From positions 124,001 through 188,000 of the forward strand of contig NZ_LOQF01000001.1 of NCBI RefSeq assembly GCF_001517935.1: DNA of 64,000 nucleotides, read 5' to 3'. The notes below the pieces were generated by a model. It was not told the origin of the DNA and ran no database searches. It saw only the letters and a list, made by a program, of their open reading frames with translations. Position 1 is the stretch's first letter, and every line of letters begins with the position of its first letter. The DNA comes from Sneathia sanguinegens (GTDB taxonomy: Bacteria; Fusobacteriota; Fusobacteriia; Fusobacteriales; Leptotrichiaceae). Both the position numbers and the translations under genes were made by a program. This document shows, piece after piece, positions 37,811 to 46,958 of this stretch.

Positions 37811-38787
37811 TGAAGAATAAAAATGGAATAATAGTAGCACTTGCTCTTATAATATTATATCTTATCCTATATTTATCAAAGATTAATGAAGGAATATTCA
37901 GTTATAAAGCAGGGGTATATATCAGTATATTAATAGCAATATTATTTGCAGTAAGTTTAAATGTTACAGTTGGAGTTATGGGACAACTAAATTTGGGTTT
38001 TGCTGGATTCATTTCTATAGGAGCCTATACAGGAGCTGTAATTACAAGAAGCTTAGCAAAAATTAATTTTAATGATAATATAAAATTAGTTATTGCAATT
38101 CTAGTTGCAGGTCTTGTTTCAGGAATATTTGGAATACTTGTTTCTATAATTTCCTTAAGATTAAGGGGAGATTATTTAGCTATAATAACCTTAGCTTTTG
38201 GAGAAATTATTCAATATATTATTCAAAATATAGATTATTTAGGAGGAGCAGCAGGTTTTAAAAATATACCTATATATACTAATTTTACTAATACATATAT
38301 AATTGTTGCAATAAGTTTGGTAATTATTATTCAACTTATGACATCTAAGTATGGAAGAGCAGTATTGTCAGTAAGAGAAGATGAAATTGCTAGTGAAAAT
38401 TTAGGAATTAATATAAACAAGGTAAAAGTTTATGGCTTTTTTGTTTCATCATTCTTTGCAGGTGTTGGAGGAGTATTATTTGCACATAATTTAGGTATAT
38501 TAACTCCAGATAAATTTTCTTTTGTATATTCAATAGATATATTAGTTATGGTTGTTTTTGGTGGAATAGGAAGTATTACAGGTTCTATTTTATCAGCAAG
38601 TTTTATAACACTAATAAATGAAGTTCTAAGATCTCTATCTGAATATAGGGTTCTTATATATTCATTAGTATTAATTATGATAATGATATTTAAACCATCA
38701 GGCTTACTTGGTACAAATGAATTAAGTTTTAAGAGTATAAGGAGAAAATTGAAAAATGTTATTAGAAACAAAAAATATGGGGATTAG
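37810..38787 (+). CDS. livM: Branched-chain amino acid ABC transporter permease LivM
   Basis: Second permease, 325 residues: NVTVGVMGQLNLGFAGFISIGAYTGA, LRGDYLAIITLAFGEI, VFGGIGSITG. The start at 37810 follows AAGGAGAAGG; a longer in-frame reading from 37717 would run far into livH without a ribosome site. The 3' end overlaps livG by 32 bases. Confidence 0.93.
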   Translation: MKNKNGIIVALALIILYLILYLSKINEGIFSYKAGVYISILIAILFAVSLNVTVGVMGQLNLGFAGFISIGAYTGAVITRSLAKINFNDNIKLVIAILVAGLVSGIFGILVSIISLRLRGDYLAIITLAFGEIIQYIIQNIDYLGGAAGFKNIPIYTNFTNTYIIVAISLVIIIQLMTSKYGRAVLSVREDEIASENLGININKVKVYGFFVSSFFAGVGGVLFAHNLGILTPDKFSFVYSIDILVMVVFGGIGSITGSILSASFITLINEVLRSLSEYRVLIYSLVLIMIMIFKPSGLLGTNELSFKSIRRKLKNVIRNKKYGD

Positions 38788-39511
38788 TTTTGGTGGATTA
38801 CAAGCTGTATCTTCTGTGAATCTTTATATAAATAAAAATGAATTAGTAGGTTTAATAGGTCCTAATGGTGCAGGTAAAACTACTATATTTAATCTTTTAA
38901 CTGGAGTGTATACAGCAGACCAAGGACAAATATTTTTAGAAGATGAAGATATTACAAAGAAAAAAACATATGAAATAGTTAATAAAGGACTTGTTAGAAC
39001 TTTTCAAAATATTAGATTATTTAAAAATTTAACAGTGCTTGAAAATATAAAAATAGCATATCAAAATGAAATCAAATATTCAAATATTGATGCTATATTT
39101 AGAACAAAAAAATATAAGGTTCAAGAGGAGAAAAAAACACAAAAAGCTTTGGAATTGTTAGGAATTTTTGATATGCAAGAATTAGCAGAGTATAAGGCTG
39201 ATAGTTTGTCATATGGACAACAAAGAAAGCTTGAAATTGCTAGAGCTTTAGCAACAGAACCTAAAATTTTACTTTTAGATGAACCAGCAGCAGGGATGAA
39301 TCCACAAGAAACTATAGAATTAATGAAGATAATAAAATTTATAAAAGATAAATTTAAAATTTCTATACTATTAATTGAACATGATATGAAATTAGTTATG
39401 GGAATTTGTGAAAGATTATATGTTTTAAATTTTGGACAAATAATCGCGAGTGGTACGGCTCATGAAATTCAAAATAATAAAAAAGTAATTAGTGCATATT
39501 TAGGAGAATAG
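38756..39511 (+). CDS. livG: Branched-chain amino acid ABC transporter ATPase LivG
   Basis: ATP-binding subunit of 251 residues: Walker A GPNGAGKTT, signature LSYGQQRKLEIARAL, Walker B LLLDEPAAGMNPQE, and the LivG-type LIEHDMKLVMGICERLYVLNFG. The start ATG lies 11 bases after AAGGAG inside livM and fits the family N-terminus (MLLETKNMGISFGGLQAV), so the 32-base overlap is real. Confidence 0.95.
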   Translation: MLLETKNMGISFGGLQAVSSVNLYINKNELVGLIGPNGAGKTTIFNLLTGVYTADQGQIFLEDEDITKKKTYEIVNKGLVRTFQNIRLFKNLTVLENIKIAYQNEIKYSNIDAIFRTKKYKVQEEKKTQKALELLGIFDMQELAEYKADSLSYGQQRKLEIARALATEPKILLLDEPAAGMNPQETIELMKIIKFIKDKFKISILLIEHDMKLVMGICERLYVLNFGQIIASGTAHEIQNNKKVISAYLGE

Positions 39512-39513
39512 TT

Positions 39514-40224
39514 ATGAAATTATTAGAAGTAGAAGCAATGAATGTATATTATGGAGGTATACATGCAGTAAAAAATGTTTCTTTTTATATAAAAAAAGGG
39601 GAAATAGTTGCTTTAATAGGAGCAAATGGTGCAGGTAAAACTACTACTTTACAGACTATTTCAGGTTTAATACAAGCAAAATCTGGACAGATTGAATTTA
39701 AAGGTATAGATGTTACGAAGATAAAGGCACATAAATTAGTAGAAATGGGTCTAGCACATACACCTGAAGGAAGAAGAGTATTTACAGAATTGACTGTATT
39801 AGAAAATCTTGAATTAGGAGCTTATACAAGAAACTATAATGAAGCAAAAGAAAGTTTAAAACAGATGTTTGAACTTTTTCCAAGATTATATGAAAGAAAA
39901 AATCAATTAGCAGGAACAATGAGTGGTGGGGAACAGCAAATGCTAGCTATAGCAAGATCACTTATGTCAAAACCAGAGTTATTATTATTAGATGAGCCTT
40001 CAATGGGTTTAGCACCTTTGATGGTTGAAGAAATATTTAAAATAATAAAAAAAATTAATCAGTTGGGGGTAACTGTTCTATTAGTTGAACAAAATGCAAA
40101 TCAATCACTAGCAATAGCTAATAGAGCTTATGTACTTGAAACTGGTGAAATAATATTAGAAGGAACAGGACAAGAGCTTTTGGAAAATGAAAATGTAAGA
40201 AAAGCCTATCTTGGAGTAGAATGA
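39514..40224 (+). CDS. livF: Branched-chain amino acid ABC transporter ATPase LivF
   Basis: Second ATPase, 236 residues: Walker A GANGAGKTT, signature MSGGEQQMLAIARSLM, Walker B LLLDEPSMGLAP, LVEQNANQSL. It starts 2 bases after livG and closes the operon before a terminator. Confidence 0.95.
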   Translation: MKLLEVEAMNVYYGGIHAVKNVSFYIKKGEIVALIGANGAGKTTTLQTISGLIQAKSGQIEFKGIDVTKIKAHKLVEMGLAHTPEGRRVFTELTVLENLELGAYTRNYNEAKESLKQMFELFPRLYERKNQLAGTMSGGEQQMLAIARSLMSKPELLLLDEPSMGLAPLMVEEIFKIIKKINQLGVTVLLVEQNANQSLAIANRAYVLETGEIILEGTGQELLENENVRKAYLGVE

Positions 40225-40258
40225 GAAATATCTTAAAAAAAGATGTTTCTTTTTTTTT
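40225..40258 (+). terminator. Terminator after livF
   Basis: GAAATATCT/AGATGTTTC stem with one G-T pair, a TAAAAAA loop and nine T. Confidence 0.88.
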
Positions 40259-40274
40259 AATGTCATAATGTGTC

Positions 40275-40314
40275 AAAAAAATATATTTACAAATAAGTAA
40301 AAATTTGCTAATAT
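40275..40314 (+). promoter_or_regulatory. Promoter of the 936-residue exported protein
   Basis: TTTACA (40286-40291), a 17-base spacer, TAATAT (40309-40314), preceded by an A-tract running into TATATTTACA. It resembles the proximal half of the two conserved promoter modules but is one T shorter, and the distal ATAAATAAAATTAAT element is absent. Confidence 0.65.
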
Positions 40315-40344
40315 AAAAAGAACACAAGTTATATTAGGAGGCGT

Positions 40345-43155
40345 ATGAAAAGAAAAATGTTACTTATGCTTCTTTTGGCAACATTTAATAATTTTGCTAA
40401 AGAAGTTGATGTGAAAATAAGAATAGGGACACAAGCGAGTTTTGGAATAGAAGGTTTAGATATTAATGTAGACAAAGAAAAGACTTTTAAAATGTTTTTA
40501 CCTAGAGAAAATATATATGGAGAAGAAAAAAGTGATAATATAAATAAATTTGCAAGAAAGATACAAAATTTGACTGTAGAAGAGCCAAAAGCTCAGGCAA
40601 CAAGTTTTAGTAATGAAGGTAAAGCAAAAGATTTAATGAAGGAAATAGTTAAAAGAGGAGCTATTATAGATGTGCCATCTGTAGATATTGAATTTGATAT
40701 TCATAGGATAAAAACAAAGCTTGGGGCAAAATTAAGAGCTAATAGTTTAACATTCCGTAATAAAAAATATGAGCCAGGAATTCAAAAGGCTTTTATTTAT
40801 TCAAATACAGATACAGAACATTTTAAAATGTTAAATAAGCTATATATTAAAGGTTATGATAAGAAAAGTATAGGTTTTGATAAATATAGAGAACTTGAAG
40901 ATATAAGTGGCAAAGATGTTATGGAATTTGAAAGTGCTGGTAAAGTAAGAGCAACAAAAGGCTATATAAGACCAGAATTAGCATATGTTACGAGTTTATC
41001 AAATAAAAAAAGAGAAATCTTTATAGCGCCTAGCTTGGAAGTGGATGTTATAAATAATAAAGATAGACAATTAACTGTAAGTGCTAATTATCATTTTTCT
41101 AATCAAGCAAAAGATAAATTTAATATGGAAGAAATAAGAAAAGATGTTGAAGATTTTGCACCAGGAAATACGGAAGTTGACTATTTTAAAAAATGGGAGC
41201 TTGGAAAAATAAGAGATATAGAAAAAGGAGAGTTAAATGGTAAAAAAGGTTCTATTAGATCAATTAATTTACCAACTGGAACTCTTTATGGAAAAAATTT
41301 GATGGAATATTCAATTAATTTAGCCTATAAATCACTTATTCAAGAATTAGGTGAAGCTGGAACTAAAATGGAGAAGTTACTTAATAAAATACAGGATAAT
41401 AAACAAAATGGCAAATTAACTTTAGATGATATTAAAGAACTGTCAGTATATAAGGATCAATATAGTATGTTAAGTTCTAAGTTTAAAGATAATGAAAGCG
41501 TCATTAAATTTATATCTCCTTTTGTTGAAAAAGCTCTATATGAATTTGGTATGAAAAAGGAAGAAGAAGTTTCTAATTTCCATATTTCAAACTATATCCC
41601 AGATAATTATATGGAATATTTAAAATTTCTAAAAAAAGAAGTTAAAAATCAAGTTGCTAAACCACAAAATGTAACTATGGAACAATTAACTATAAAGAAA
41701 AAAATGACAATAGCAGATGATATAGATTTCATTTTCCCAGAAAAAGAATTAGAAGATGTAGGGAAGATAATAGGGTCAACAAAAATTCTAAAAAGTGTAG
41801 ATAAAATAGGTGGACTTATAGAAAAATTTAAAACTCCTTTAGAAAAATTATCAGAAGCAAAAAATAATTATGATAAAGTTAAGGCTGAATATGATAGTAA
41901 AAAATGTAGCAGTTTTTGGGATTGGGGTTGTAAAATTGATAAGGGTTTTCTTTTCGCAAAATTAGGTATAGAAGCTTTAGAAGTTGGAAATAAATTACTT
42001 GATGTTAGAAAAATTGTAGATGATAATAAGAAAGAAATACTTGAAGTATTAGATGATGGTATAGCTACTTTAAAAAAATTCGATGATAATAGTGAAAAAG
42101 TAAAAAAATCTATAAAAAATCTAGAAGATAGAAAAAAAGATATAGAAAATCTTGTGCATCTTGCTGCTCTAGAATGGTCTAAAATAAGATTTACAGAATT
42201 ATATTCAAATTTTAATAATTTAAAAAATATGGATGAAACATATATTAAGCCAATAAATGAAATAGTTCAAGAAAGAGGAACAAATATAGTTAAAAAAGCC
42301 TCTAATATAGTTATTCATCCAGAAAAAGTAGAAAATTTTGATATGTTTTCTGGTATTCAAATTTTAAAAACAGAGCATGATGTTAAGAAAAAAGAATATT
42401 ATGAAAAAATGAATAAAGAGGTTTTATCTAAAATTGATAAGGACTTCAGCGGTATAGTTCATGGTATGAATTTAAATTTTTTCTATAATGACAACATAGC
42501 TGAATTTTATACAAATTTGAATATAGATATTAATTCATTTAAGAAAAATATTAATAGTTTGAATAAATATTCAATTGTAGCAGATTTTGCATATGAACCT
42601 AGTTCACTTGATTTTAAAGCAAAAACAGCATTATCATATAAAGATTTTAAACTTGCTGAATTGAAATATGGTAAATTAAATATAGAAACTAATGTGCTAG
42701 CAAAATTAAAGTTAATAAGTAATAATAAAAAGTGGTTATTTAAACCAGGTATAGAATATATTGGTGAATTTGAGTATTTAAATTTAGAAAATTCACCTGT
42801 AGAAGTTGAAATATATAAGAGAAAAGATAATAAATTAGTAAAAAAAGCTAATTCAGAACTTACAAGCTCTGAAGAATTTAATAAATTGGAAAAAGGAGCA
42901 GCTGTAGATATTAATAAATATTCAAAATACTTATTTAAAGAAGGTTTTGATAAATACTTTGAAATGGAAAAATCTAAAGGTCAAAGTAGATGGTTGACAC
43001 CTATACATACTTTTATACCTACAGTTGAAATATTATATAGCCCTACAAAAAATGTAGAAATAGACTATAATTTTATCTTACCTATAAGAATAAAAAAAGA
43101 AAAGATAGAAGGAGTTATGGTCAAAAATGGCTTAGGAATAACTTTGAAATTTTAA
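40345..43155 (+). CDS. Large exported, probably outer-membrane-associated protein with central helical region
   Basis: No family recognised. It begins with a signal peptide (MKRKMLLMLLLATFNNFAKE) behind TAGGAGG. Residues about 20-300 are mixed beta (VDVKIRIGTQASFGIEG, AGKVRATKGYIRPELAYV). About 330-690 are largely helical and charged, including a Cys521-x7-Cys529 pair that could form a disulfide outside the cytosol. From about 690 amphipathic strands return (GMNLNFFYNDNIAEFYTNLNID, FKAKTALSYKDFKLAELKYG), ending in GLGITLKF with a terminal Phe as in outer-membrane barrels. It has its own promoter, and the next gene converges on it. A surface or barrel role is inferred. Confidence 0.65.
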   Translation: MKRKMLLMLLLATFNNFAKEVDVKIRIGTQASFGIEGLDINVDKEKTFKMFLPRENIYGEEKSDNINKFARKIQNLTVEEPKAQATSFSNEGKAKDLMKEIVKRGAIIDVPSVDIEFDIHRIKTKLGAKLRANSLTFRNKKYEPGIQKAFIYSNTDTEHFKMLNKLYIKGYDKKSIGFDKYRELEDISGKDVMEFESAGKVRATKGYIRPELAYVTSLSNKKREIFIAPSLEVDVINNKDRQLTVSANYHFSNQAKDKFNMEEIRKDVEDFAPGNTEVDYFKKWELGKIRDIEKGELNGKKGSIRSINLPTGTLYGKNLMEYSINLAYKSLIQELGEAGTKMEKLLNKIQDNKQNGKLTLDDIKELSVYKDQYSMLSSKFKDNESVIKFISPFVEKALYEFGMKKEEEVSNFHISNYIPDNYMEYLKFLKKEVKNQVAKPQNVTMEQLTIKKKMTIADDIDFIFPEKELEDVGKIIGSTKILKSVDKIGGLIEKFKTPLEKLSEAKNNYDKVKAEYDSKKCSSFWDWGCKIDKGFLFAKLGIEALEVGNKLLDVRKIVDDNKKEILEVLDDGIATLKKFDDNSEKVKKSIKNLEDRKKDIENLVHLAALEWSKIRFTELYSNFNNLKNMDETYIKPINEIVQERGTNIVKKASNIVIHPEKVENFDMFSGIQILKTEHDVKKKEYYEKMNKEVLSKIDKDFSGIVHGMNLNFFYNDNIAEFYTNLNIDINSFKKNINSLNKYSIVADFAYEPSSLDFKAKTALSYKDFKLAELKYGKLNIETNVLAKLKLISNNKKWLFKPGIEYIGEFEYLNLENSPVEVEIYKRKDNKLVKKANSELTSSEEFNKLEKGAAVDINKYSKYLFKEGFDKYFEMEKSKGQSRWLTPIHTFIPTVEILYSPTKNVEIDYNFILPIRIKKEKIEGVMVKNGLGITLKF

Positions 43156-43160
43156 AATAA

Positions 43161-43184
43161 AGCCTCTCATTTTCTTGAGAGGCT
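43161..43184. terminator. Bidirectional hairpin between convergent outer-membrane genes
   Basis: AGCCTCTCA/TGAGAGGCT 9-bp perfect stem with a TTTTCT loop. The minus-strand side is followed by TTTATTTT, the plus side only by a weak T-rich stretch. Confidence 0.78.
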
Positions 43185-43219
43185 AAAGACATTATTTTAT
43201 AAATAGAAAAAATCACTAA

Positions 43220-44716
43220 CTACCATTTGTATTCTATATTTAATTTTGCTTTTACTGAAGTTGATTTGTAACCTAATTTTTGTCCATTTTCTTTGATTGT
43301 ATTATTTTCTTCTACATAATTATTAATTTTACCAAGTTCTACTGGAAATTCAACAGAACCTTTAAGAGTTAAATCTGATGTTGCTGCATACTCAGAACTT
43401 ATTTTTGGTGTTAAAGTTAATTGTTCTAAATTAACTACTTCATTTGTTTTAACTATAGCTTTGAATTCAGGAGTTACAGTTAAATTATTTGTTACAAATA
43501 ATTTTGCTTCAGAACCTAAAGCATAATATTCTGAATTTGTGTATTTCTTTTTATCATTTTCATTTTCTTTTTCTTCATCTATATCTATTTTTGTTTGTCT
43601 TGCAATTTTAGCAGTAGCTGTTAATTCAAAAATATCACTTACATAACCTACAGCAACTTTAGTACCATAAATGATTGCATCTGAAGATTTTCTAAAGTCT
43701 TTCTTTTCTTTAGGGTCATTAGAATTTCCTAAAATATTCCAAATATTACTAAGTAAATTATTTTGAGCCACTGGAACAGGTAATCCTAAATGTGCAAAGA
43801 ATGGACTAAATACAAATTTTGCATTTTTTAAACCTGTATATGTAGCATTAAAGTTGTAATCATGCATGAAATTACCATTGAATTCTTGGAATAATTTTTC
43901 ATCTTCATGTTTGAATTCTAATTTAGTATCAGAAAAATTAAATTTGAAATTAGCATTAGCATTCAAATCAAGACCTTCAACCTTGTTGTATTTTACCTTA
44001 GCACTACCTGAAACAAATTTGATTCCTTTTTTTAAGACTTCTTTAACATCTACTGTTCCATCTTGAGCAACATTAATTTTATTGTAAGTATTAGCTATCT
44101 TTACTTCTGCATTAACATCATTTAGTACTGATATTTCATTTGAAGTTACATATACCTTATGTTCAGATTCTATAGTTGAACCAAAATCATTAGTTTCTGT
44201 ATAAACTACAGGTAAAGTAGTGTTAGAAGTTAAACCTATTTTAACACCATTAACATTATAATTTATATCTCCTTCAAAATTAACTTTATTTAAATTTTTA
44301 TAAGTAAGTTTAAGGTAAGAATTTACATCATTCATTTGTGGTAATTCATATTTAGCCCAAGCATTTACATCGTTTAATATTTCAGTTAATTTCTTATTTT
44401 CAGGTTCTAGTTGACCATTACTATTTTTCTTATCAGTGAATATAACTAAATCTTTAGCCTTAAAAGTTCCACCAAAACTAAGACCAGTATCCTTAAGAGT
44501 TATTTCAGTTGAAACTGAAACATTTTCTATTGTTGCAGTATGAGTGTTTGTAGTTTTTAAAGTGCCATTACTAAATAATGAAATAGTAGGCTTATTTAAT
44601 TCAGTTTTTGTTGAAAAGTCTGCCTTAGCATTAGATTCAAATGTAAGCTTTCCTGTAGTACCAGCTGCAATTGCTGTAGCTGTTATTAAGCTAGCTAATA
44701 AAAATGATTTTTTCAT
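43220..44716 (-). CDS. Outer-membrane beta-barrel-like protein ending in LNIEYKW
   Basis: No named family recognised. A signal peptide (MKKSFLLASLITATAIAAG) precedes a 498-residue, beta-rich, Asn/Thr/Lys-rich sequence with alternating hydrophobic patterns (VNFEGDINYNVNGVKIGLTSN, LTVTPEFKAIVKTNEVV, LTLKGSVEFPVELGKI). The C-terminus KAKLNIEYKW resembles LNIKYVW of the coiled-coil protein at 12815-15031, which suggests recognition by the same outer-membrane assembly machinery. It is a single-gene unit. Residues about 340-400 contain a charged insertion (EEKENENDKKK). Confidence 0.7.
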   Translation of the reverse strand: MKKSFLLASLITATAIAAGTTGKLTFESNAKADFSTKTELNKPTISLFSNGTLKTTNTHTATIENVSVSTEITLKDTGLSFGGTFKAKDLVIFTDKKNSNGQLEPENKKLTEILNDVNAWAKYELPQMNDVNSYLKLTYKNLNKVNFEGDINYNVNGVKIGLTSNTTLPVVYTETNDFGSTIESEHKVYVTSNEISVLNDVNAEVKIANTYNKINVAQDGTVDVKEVLKKGIKFVSGSAKVKYNKVEGLDLNANANFKFNFSDTKLEFKHEDEKLFQEFNGNFMHDYNFNATYTGLKNAKFVFSPFFAHLGLPVPVAQNNLLSNIWNILGNSNDPKEKKDFRKSSDAIIYGTKVAVGYVSDIFELTATAKIARQTKIDIDEEKENENDKKKYTNSEYYALGSEAKLFVTNNLTVTPEFKAIVKTNEVVNLEQLTLTPKISSEYAATSDLTLKGSVEFPVELGKINNYVEENNTIKENGQKLGYKSTSVKAKLNIEYKW

Positions 44717-44986
44717 AAATTTCTCCTTTTTTTCTTAAAATTACTATTTTTGTCAATATTATTATACGATAGTATAAAAATAAATAAAAGCTATAATCTT
44801 GTTTGTTTTTTAACTTTGAAATATTAAGTATTTAAAAATAACAATTATTATTTTTTTATTTTATTTTGAACTTTTTTAACTTAAAAATTGAAGTATTAAA
44901 AAATAATTAACTTTTATATTTCAATTTTTCTTAAAATTAATGAAATTTAAAAAAATCGTTGGTTGATAGCTATTTTTTATTTTTTT
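44717..44986. other. AT-rich intergenic region upstream of glmS leader
   Basis: The intergenic stretch 44717-45196 holds three things. A minus-strand -10 (TATAAT, 44761-44766) for the outer-membrane gene lies next to a small dyad TATAC-GATA-GTATA (44763-44776). An imperfect 14-base inverted repeat lies at 44883-44896/44916-44929 (AAAAATTGAAGTAT against ATATTTCAATTTTT). The glmS promoter and ribozyme follow, listed separately. No open reading frame of note is seen. Confidence 0.5.
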
Positions 44987-44995
44987 TGGTATAAT
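44987..44995 (+). promoter_or_regulatory. Extended -10 promoter of the glmS leader
   Basis: TGGTATAAT lies 42 bases before the ribozyme cleavage site. A TTGATA (44963-44968) lies 21 bases upstream of the -10, too far for a standard -35, so recognition may rely on the extended -10. Confidence 0.6.
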
Positions 44996-45036
44996 AAGTA
45001 GGATTGATTAAAATAATGAAAAAAGAGAAATCTTTT

Positions 45037-45145
45037 AGCGCCAGGGCTTTTTTAAGTCGACGAGGACAAAAGTTATCGAATTTTCGGCGGATGCTTTTGC
45101 GGAAGGTCTATTTCGAGAGAGAGTATAAAATTTAAAAGTAATTTT
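45037..45145 (+). ncRNA. glmS ribozyme (glucosamine-6-phosphate-activated self-cleaving RNA)
   Basis: The conserved core is unmistakable. A|GCGCCAGGGC places cleavage between A45037 and G45038. It is followed by a very short hairpin (GGCTT-TTTT-AAGTC), GACGAGGAC, TTATCGAATTTTCGGCGGAT, and a stem CAAAAG (45067-45072)/CTTTTG (45094-45099) that preserves pairing with different bases from well-known examples. The 3' domain after 45100 is short and AT-rich and its boundary is approximate. GlcN6P bound by the RNA triggers cleavage and lowers glmS mRNA. Confidence 0.95.
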
Positions 45146-45196
45146 AAATACAAAATACAATCATAGATATCAATCCTAAAAAAAGGAGGAATATAT

Positions 45197-46957
45197 ATGT
45201 GCGGAATAGTAGGTTATTTCGGAGAAAAAAAAGCAAGTTCAGTTATACTGGATGGATTAGCAAAGTTAGAATATAGAGGTTATGATTCTGCTGGTTTAGC
45301 AATTTCTAATTCTCATGGAATAGAAATAAGAAAGCATAAAGGAAAATTAGAAATTTTAAGAAAAAGTTTAGAAGAAAAAGACATAGAAGGAAATTTAGGA
45401 ATAGGGCATACTCGTTGGGCAACACATGGAGAACCTTCAGATATTAATTCGCATCCACATTGTGATAATAATATGAACATTGCTGTGGTGCATAATGGAA
45501 TTATAGAAAATTATCAAGAATTAAAAAAAGAATTGGAAGAAAAAGGAAGTCATTTTGTATCTAGTACAGATACAGAAGTAATAGCTCATTTAATTTCATA
45601 TTACTATAAAGGCTCATTAAAAGATGCTGTTTTTAAAGCAATTCAAAGATTAGAAGGAAGCTTTGCACTAGGTGTAATAGCAAAAGATAGTCCAAATGAA
45701 CTAGTAGCAGTTAGAAAATCATCACCATTAATAGTAGGTGTAGGTAATAATGAGTACTTTATAGCTTCAGATATACCTGCAATTTTAAAATATACAAGAG
45801 AAGTTTACTATTTAGATGATTATGATATGGTAGATATAAAGAATAATGAATTAAAAATATATGATAAAAGTGGAAAAGAAATACATAAAAAATTAAATCA
45901 TGTTGAATGGGATATGGCTGCTGCAACAAAAGGTGGTTATGACTTTTTCATGAATAAAGAAATACATGAACAAAGAGAAGCAATAGAAAAAACAGTTGAA
46001 AGTAGTTTGTTAAATTTGAAAAATATAGATTTAGATTTTTCAAAAATAGATAAAATATATATAGTGGCTTGTGGAACTGCATATAATGCAGGAACTATAG
46101 GTAAATATTATTTCCAAGAATATTTAGATATACCAGTATATACAGATATTGCTTCAGAATTTAGATATAATAAGCAATATATAGATGAAAAAACACTTGT
46201 AATTTTTGTCAGTCAATCAGGAGAAACAGCAGATACATTAGCAGCATTAAAATTAGCAAAAGAACATAATTGTATGATACTTGCAATAACTAATGTAGTT
46301 GGTTCTACTTTGGCAAGAGAAGCAAAAAATGTATTCTATACTTTTGCAGGACCAGAAATTGCAGTTGCTTCAACAAAGGCTTATACAACACAAATTATTT
46401 CTTTATACATAATAGCTACATACTTTGCTAATATTAAAACAGATTATACTGAACTATATGATGCAATATCTAAGGTTTTAGAAAAAGAAGAAGAAATAAA
46501 AGAAATCGCTAAAACTTTAATTAATACAAAAAGTATATTTTATTTAGGTCGTGCAATGGATTATACTTTGGCAAAAGAAGGAGCTTTAAAATTAAAGGAA
46601 ATTTCATACATACATGCTGAAGCTTTTGCAGCTGGAGAATTAAAGCATGGAACTATAGCTTTGATAGAAAAAGATACTCCAGTAATATCAATAATGACTC
46701 AAAGTTATCTATATGATAAAATGTTATCTAATATACAAGAAGTTAAGGCAAGGGGAGCAAAGGTTATTACAATAAGCAATAAAGAAGGTGTAGAACAATA
46801 TTCAGATTATGTAATAAATATACCTAAAATTAATGAAATGTTGACTCCAATAATAGCTGTTATACCTTTACAAATACTTGCATATTACACTTCATATTTA
46901 AAAGGTTATGATGTAGATAAACCTAGAAATTTAGCAAAATCAGTTACGGTAGAATAA
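45197..46957 (+). CDS. glmS: Glutamine-fructose-6-phosphate aminotransferase
   Basis: Makes glucosamine-6-P, the entry point to cell-wall amino sugars. The mature N-terminus supplies the nucleophile Cys2 in MCGIVGYFG. The glutaminase domain runs to about residue 220 (GHTRWATHGEPSDINSHPH, HNGIIENY), followed by two SIS domains (ACGTAYNAGTIGKYY, VSQSGETADTLAAL, ELKHGTIALIE) and the C-terminal DKPRNLAKSVTVE. GGAGG precedes the start. Expression is controlled by the glmS ribozyme just upstream. Confidence 0.97.
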   Translation: MCGIVGYFGEKKASSVILDGLAKLEYRGYDSAGLAISNSHGIEIRKHKGKLEILRKSLEEKDIEGNLGIGHTRWATHGEPSDINSHPHCDNNMNIAVVHNGIIENYQELKKELEEKGSHFVSSTDTEVIAHLISYYYKGSLKDAVFKAIQRLEGSFALGVIAKDSPNELVAVRKSSPLIVGVGNNEYFIASDIPAILKYTREVYYLDDYDMVDIKNNELKIYDKSGKEIHKKLNHVEWDMAAATKGGYDFFMNKEIHEQREAIEKTVESSLLNLKNIDLDFSKIDKIYIVACGTAYNAGTIGKYYFQEYLDIPVYTDIASEFRYNKQYIDEKTLVIFVSQSGETADTLAALKLAKEHNCMILAITNVVGSTLAREAKNVFYTFAGPEIAVASTKAYTTQIISLYIIATYFANIKTDYTELYDAISKVLEKEEEIKEIAKTLINTKSIFYLGRAMDYTLAKEGALKLKEISYIHAEAFAAGELKHGTIALIEKDTPVISIMTQSYLYDKMLSNIQEVKARGAKVITISNKEGVEQYSDYVINIPKINEMLTPIIAVIPLQILAYYTSYLKGYDVDKPRNLAKSVTVE

Positions 46958-46958
46958 A

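Noticed and set aside
44883-44929. 14-base imperfect inverted repeat (AAAAATTGAAGTAT / ATATTTCAATTTTT) considered as terminator or operator
   Set aside because: Almost pure A/T with a 19-base loop in an AT-rich intergenic region; too weak for a terminator and with no linked regulator. Kept only as a note in the intergenic entry.
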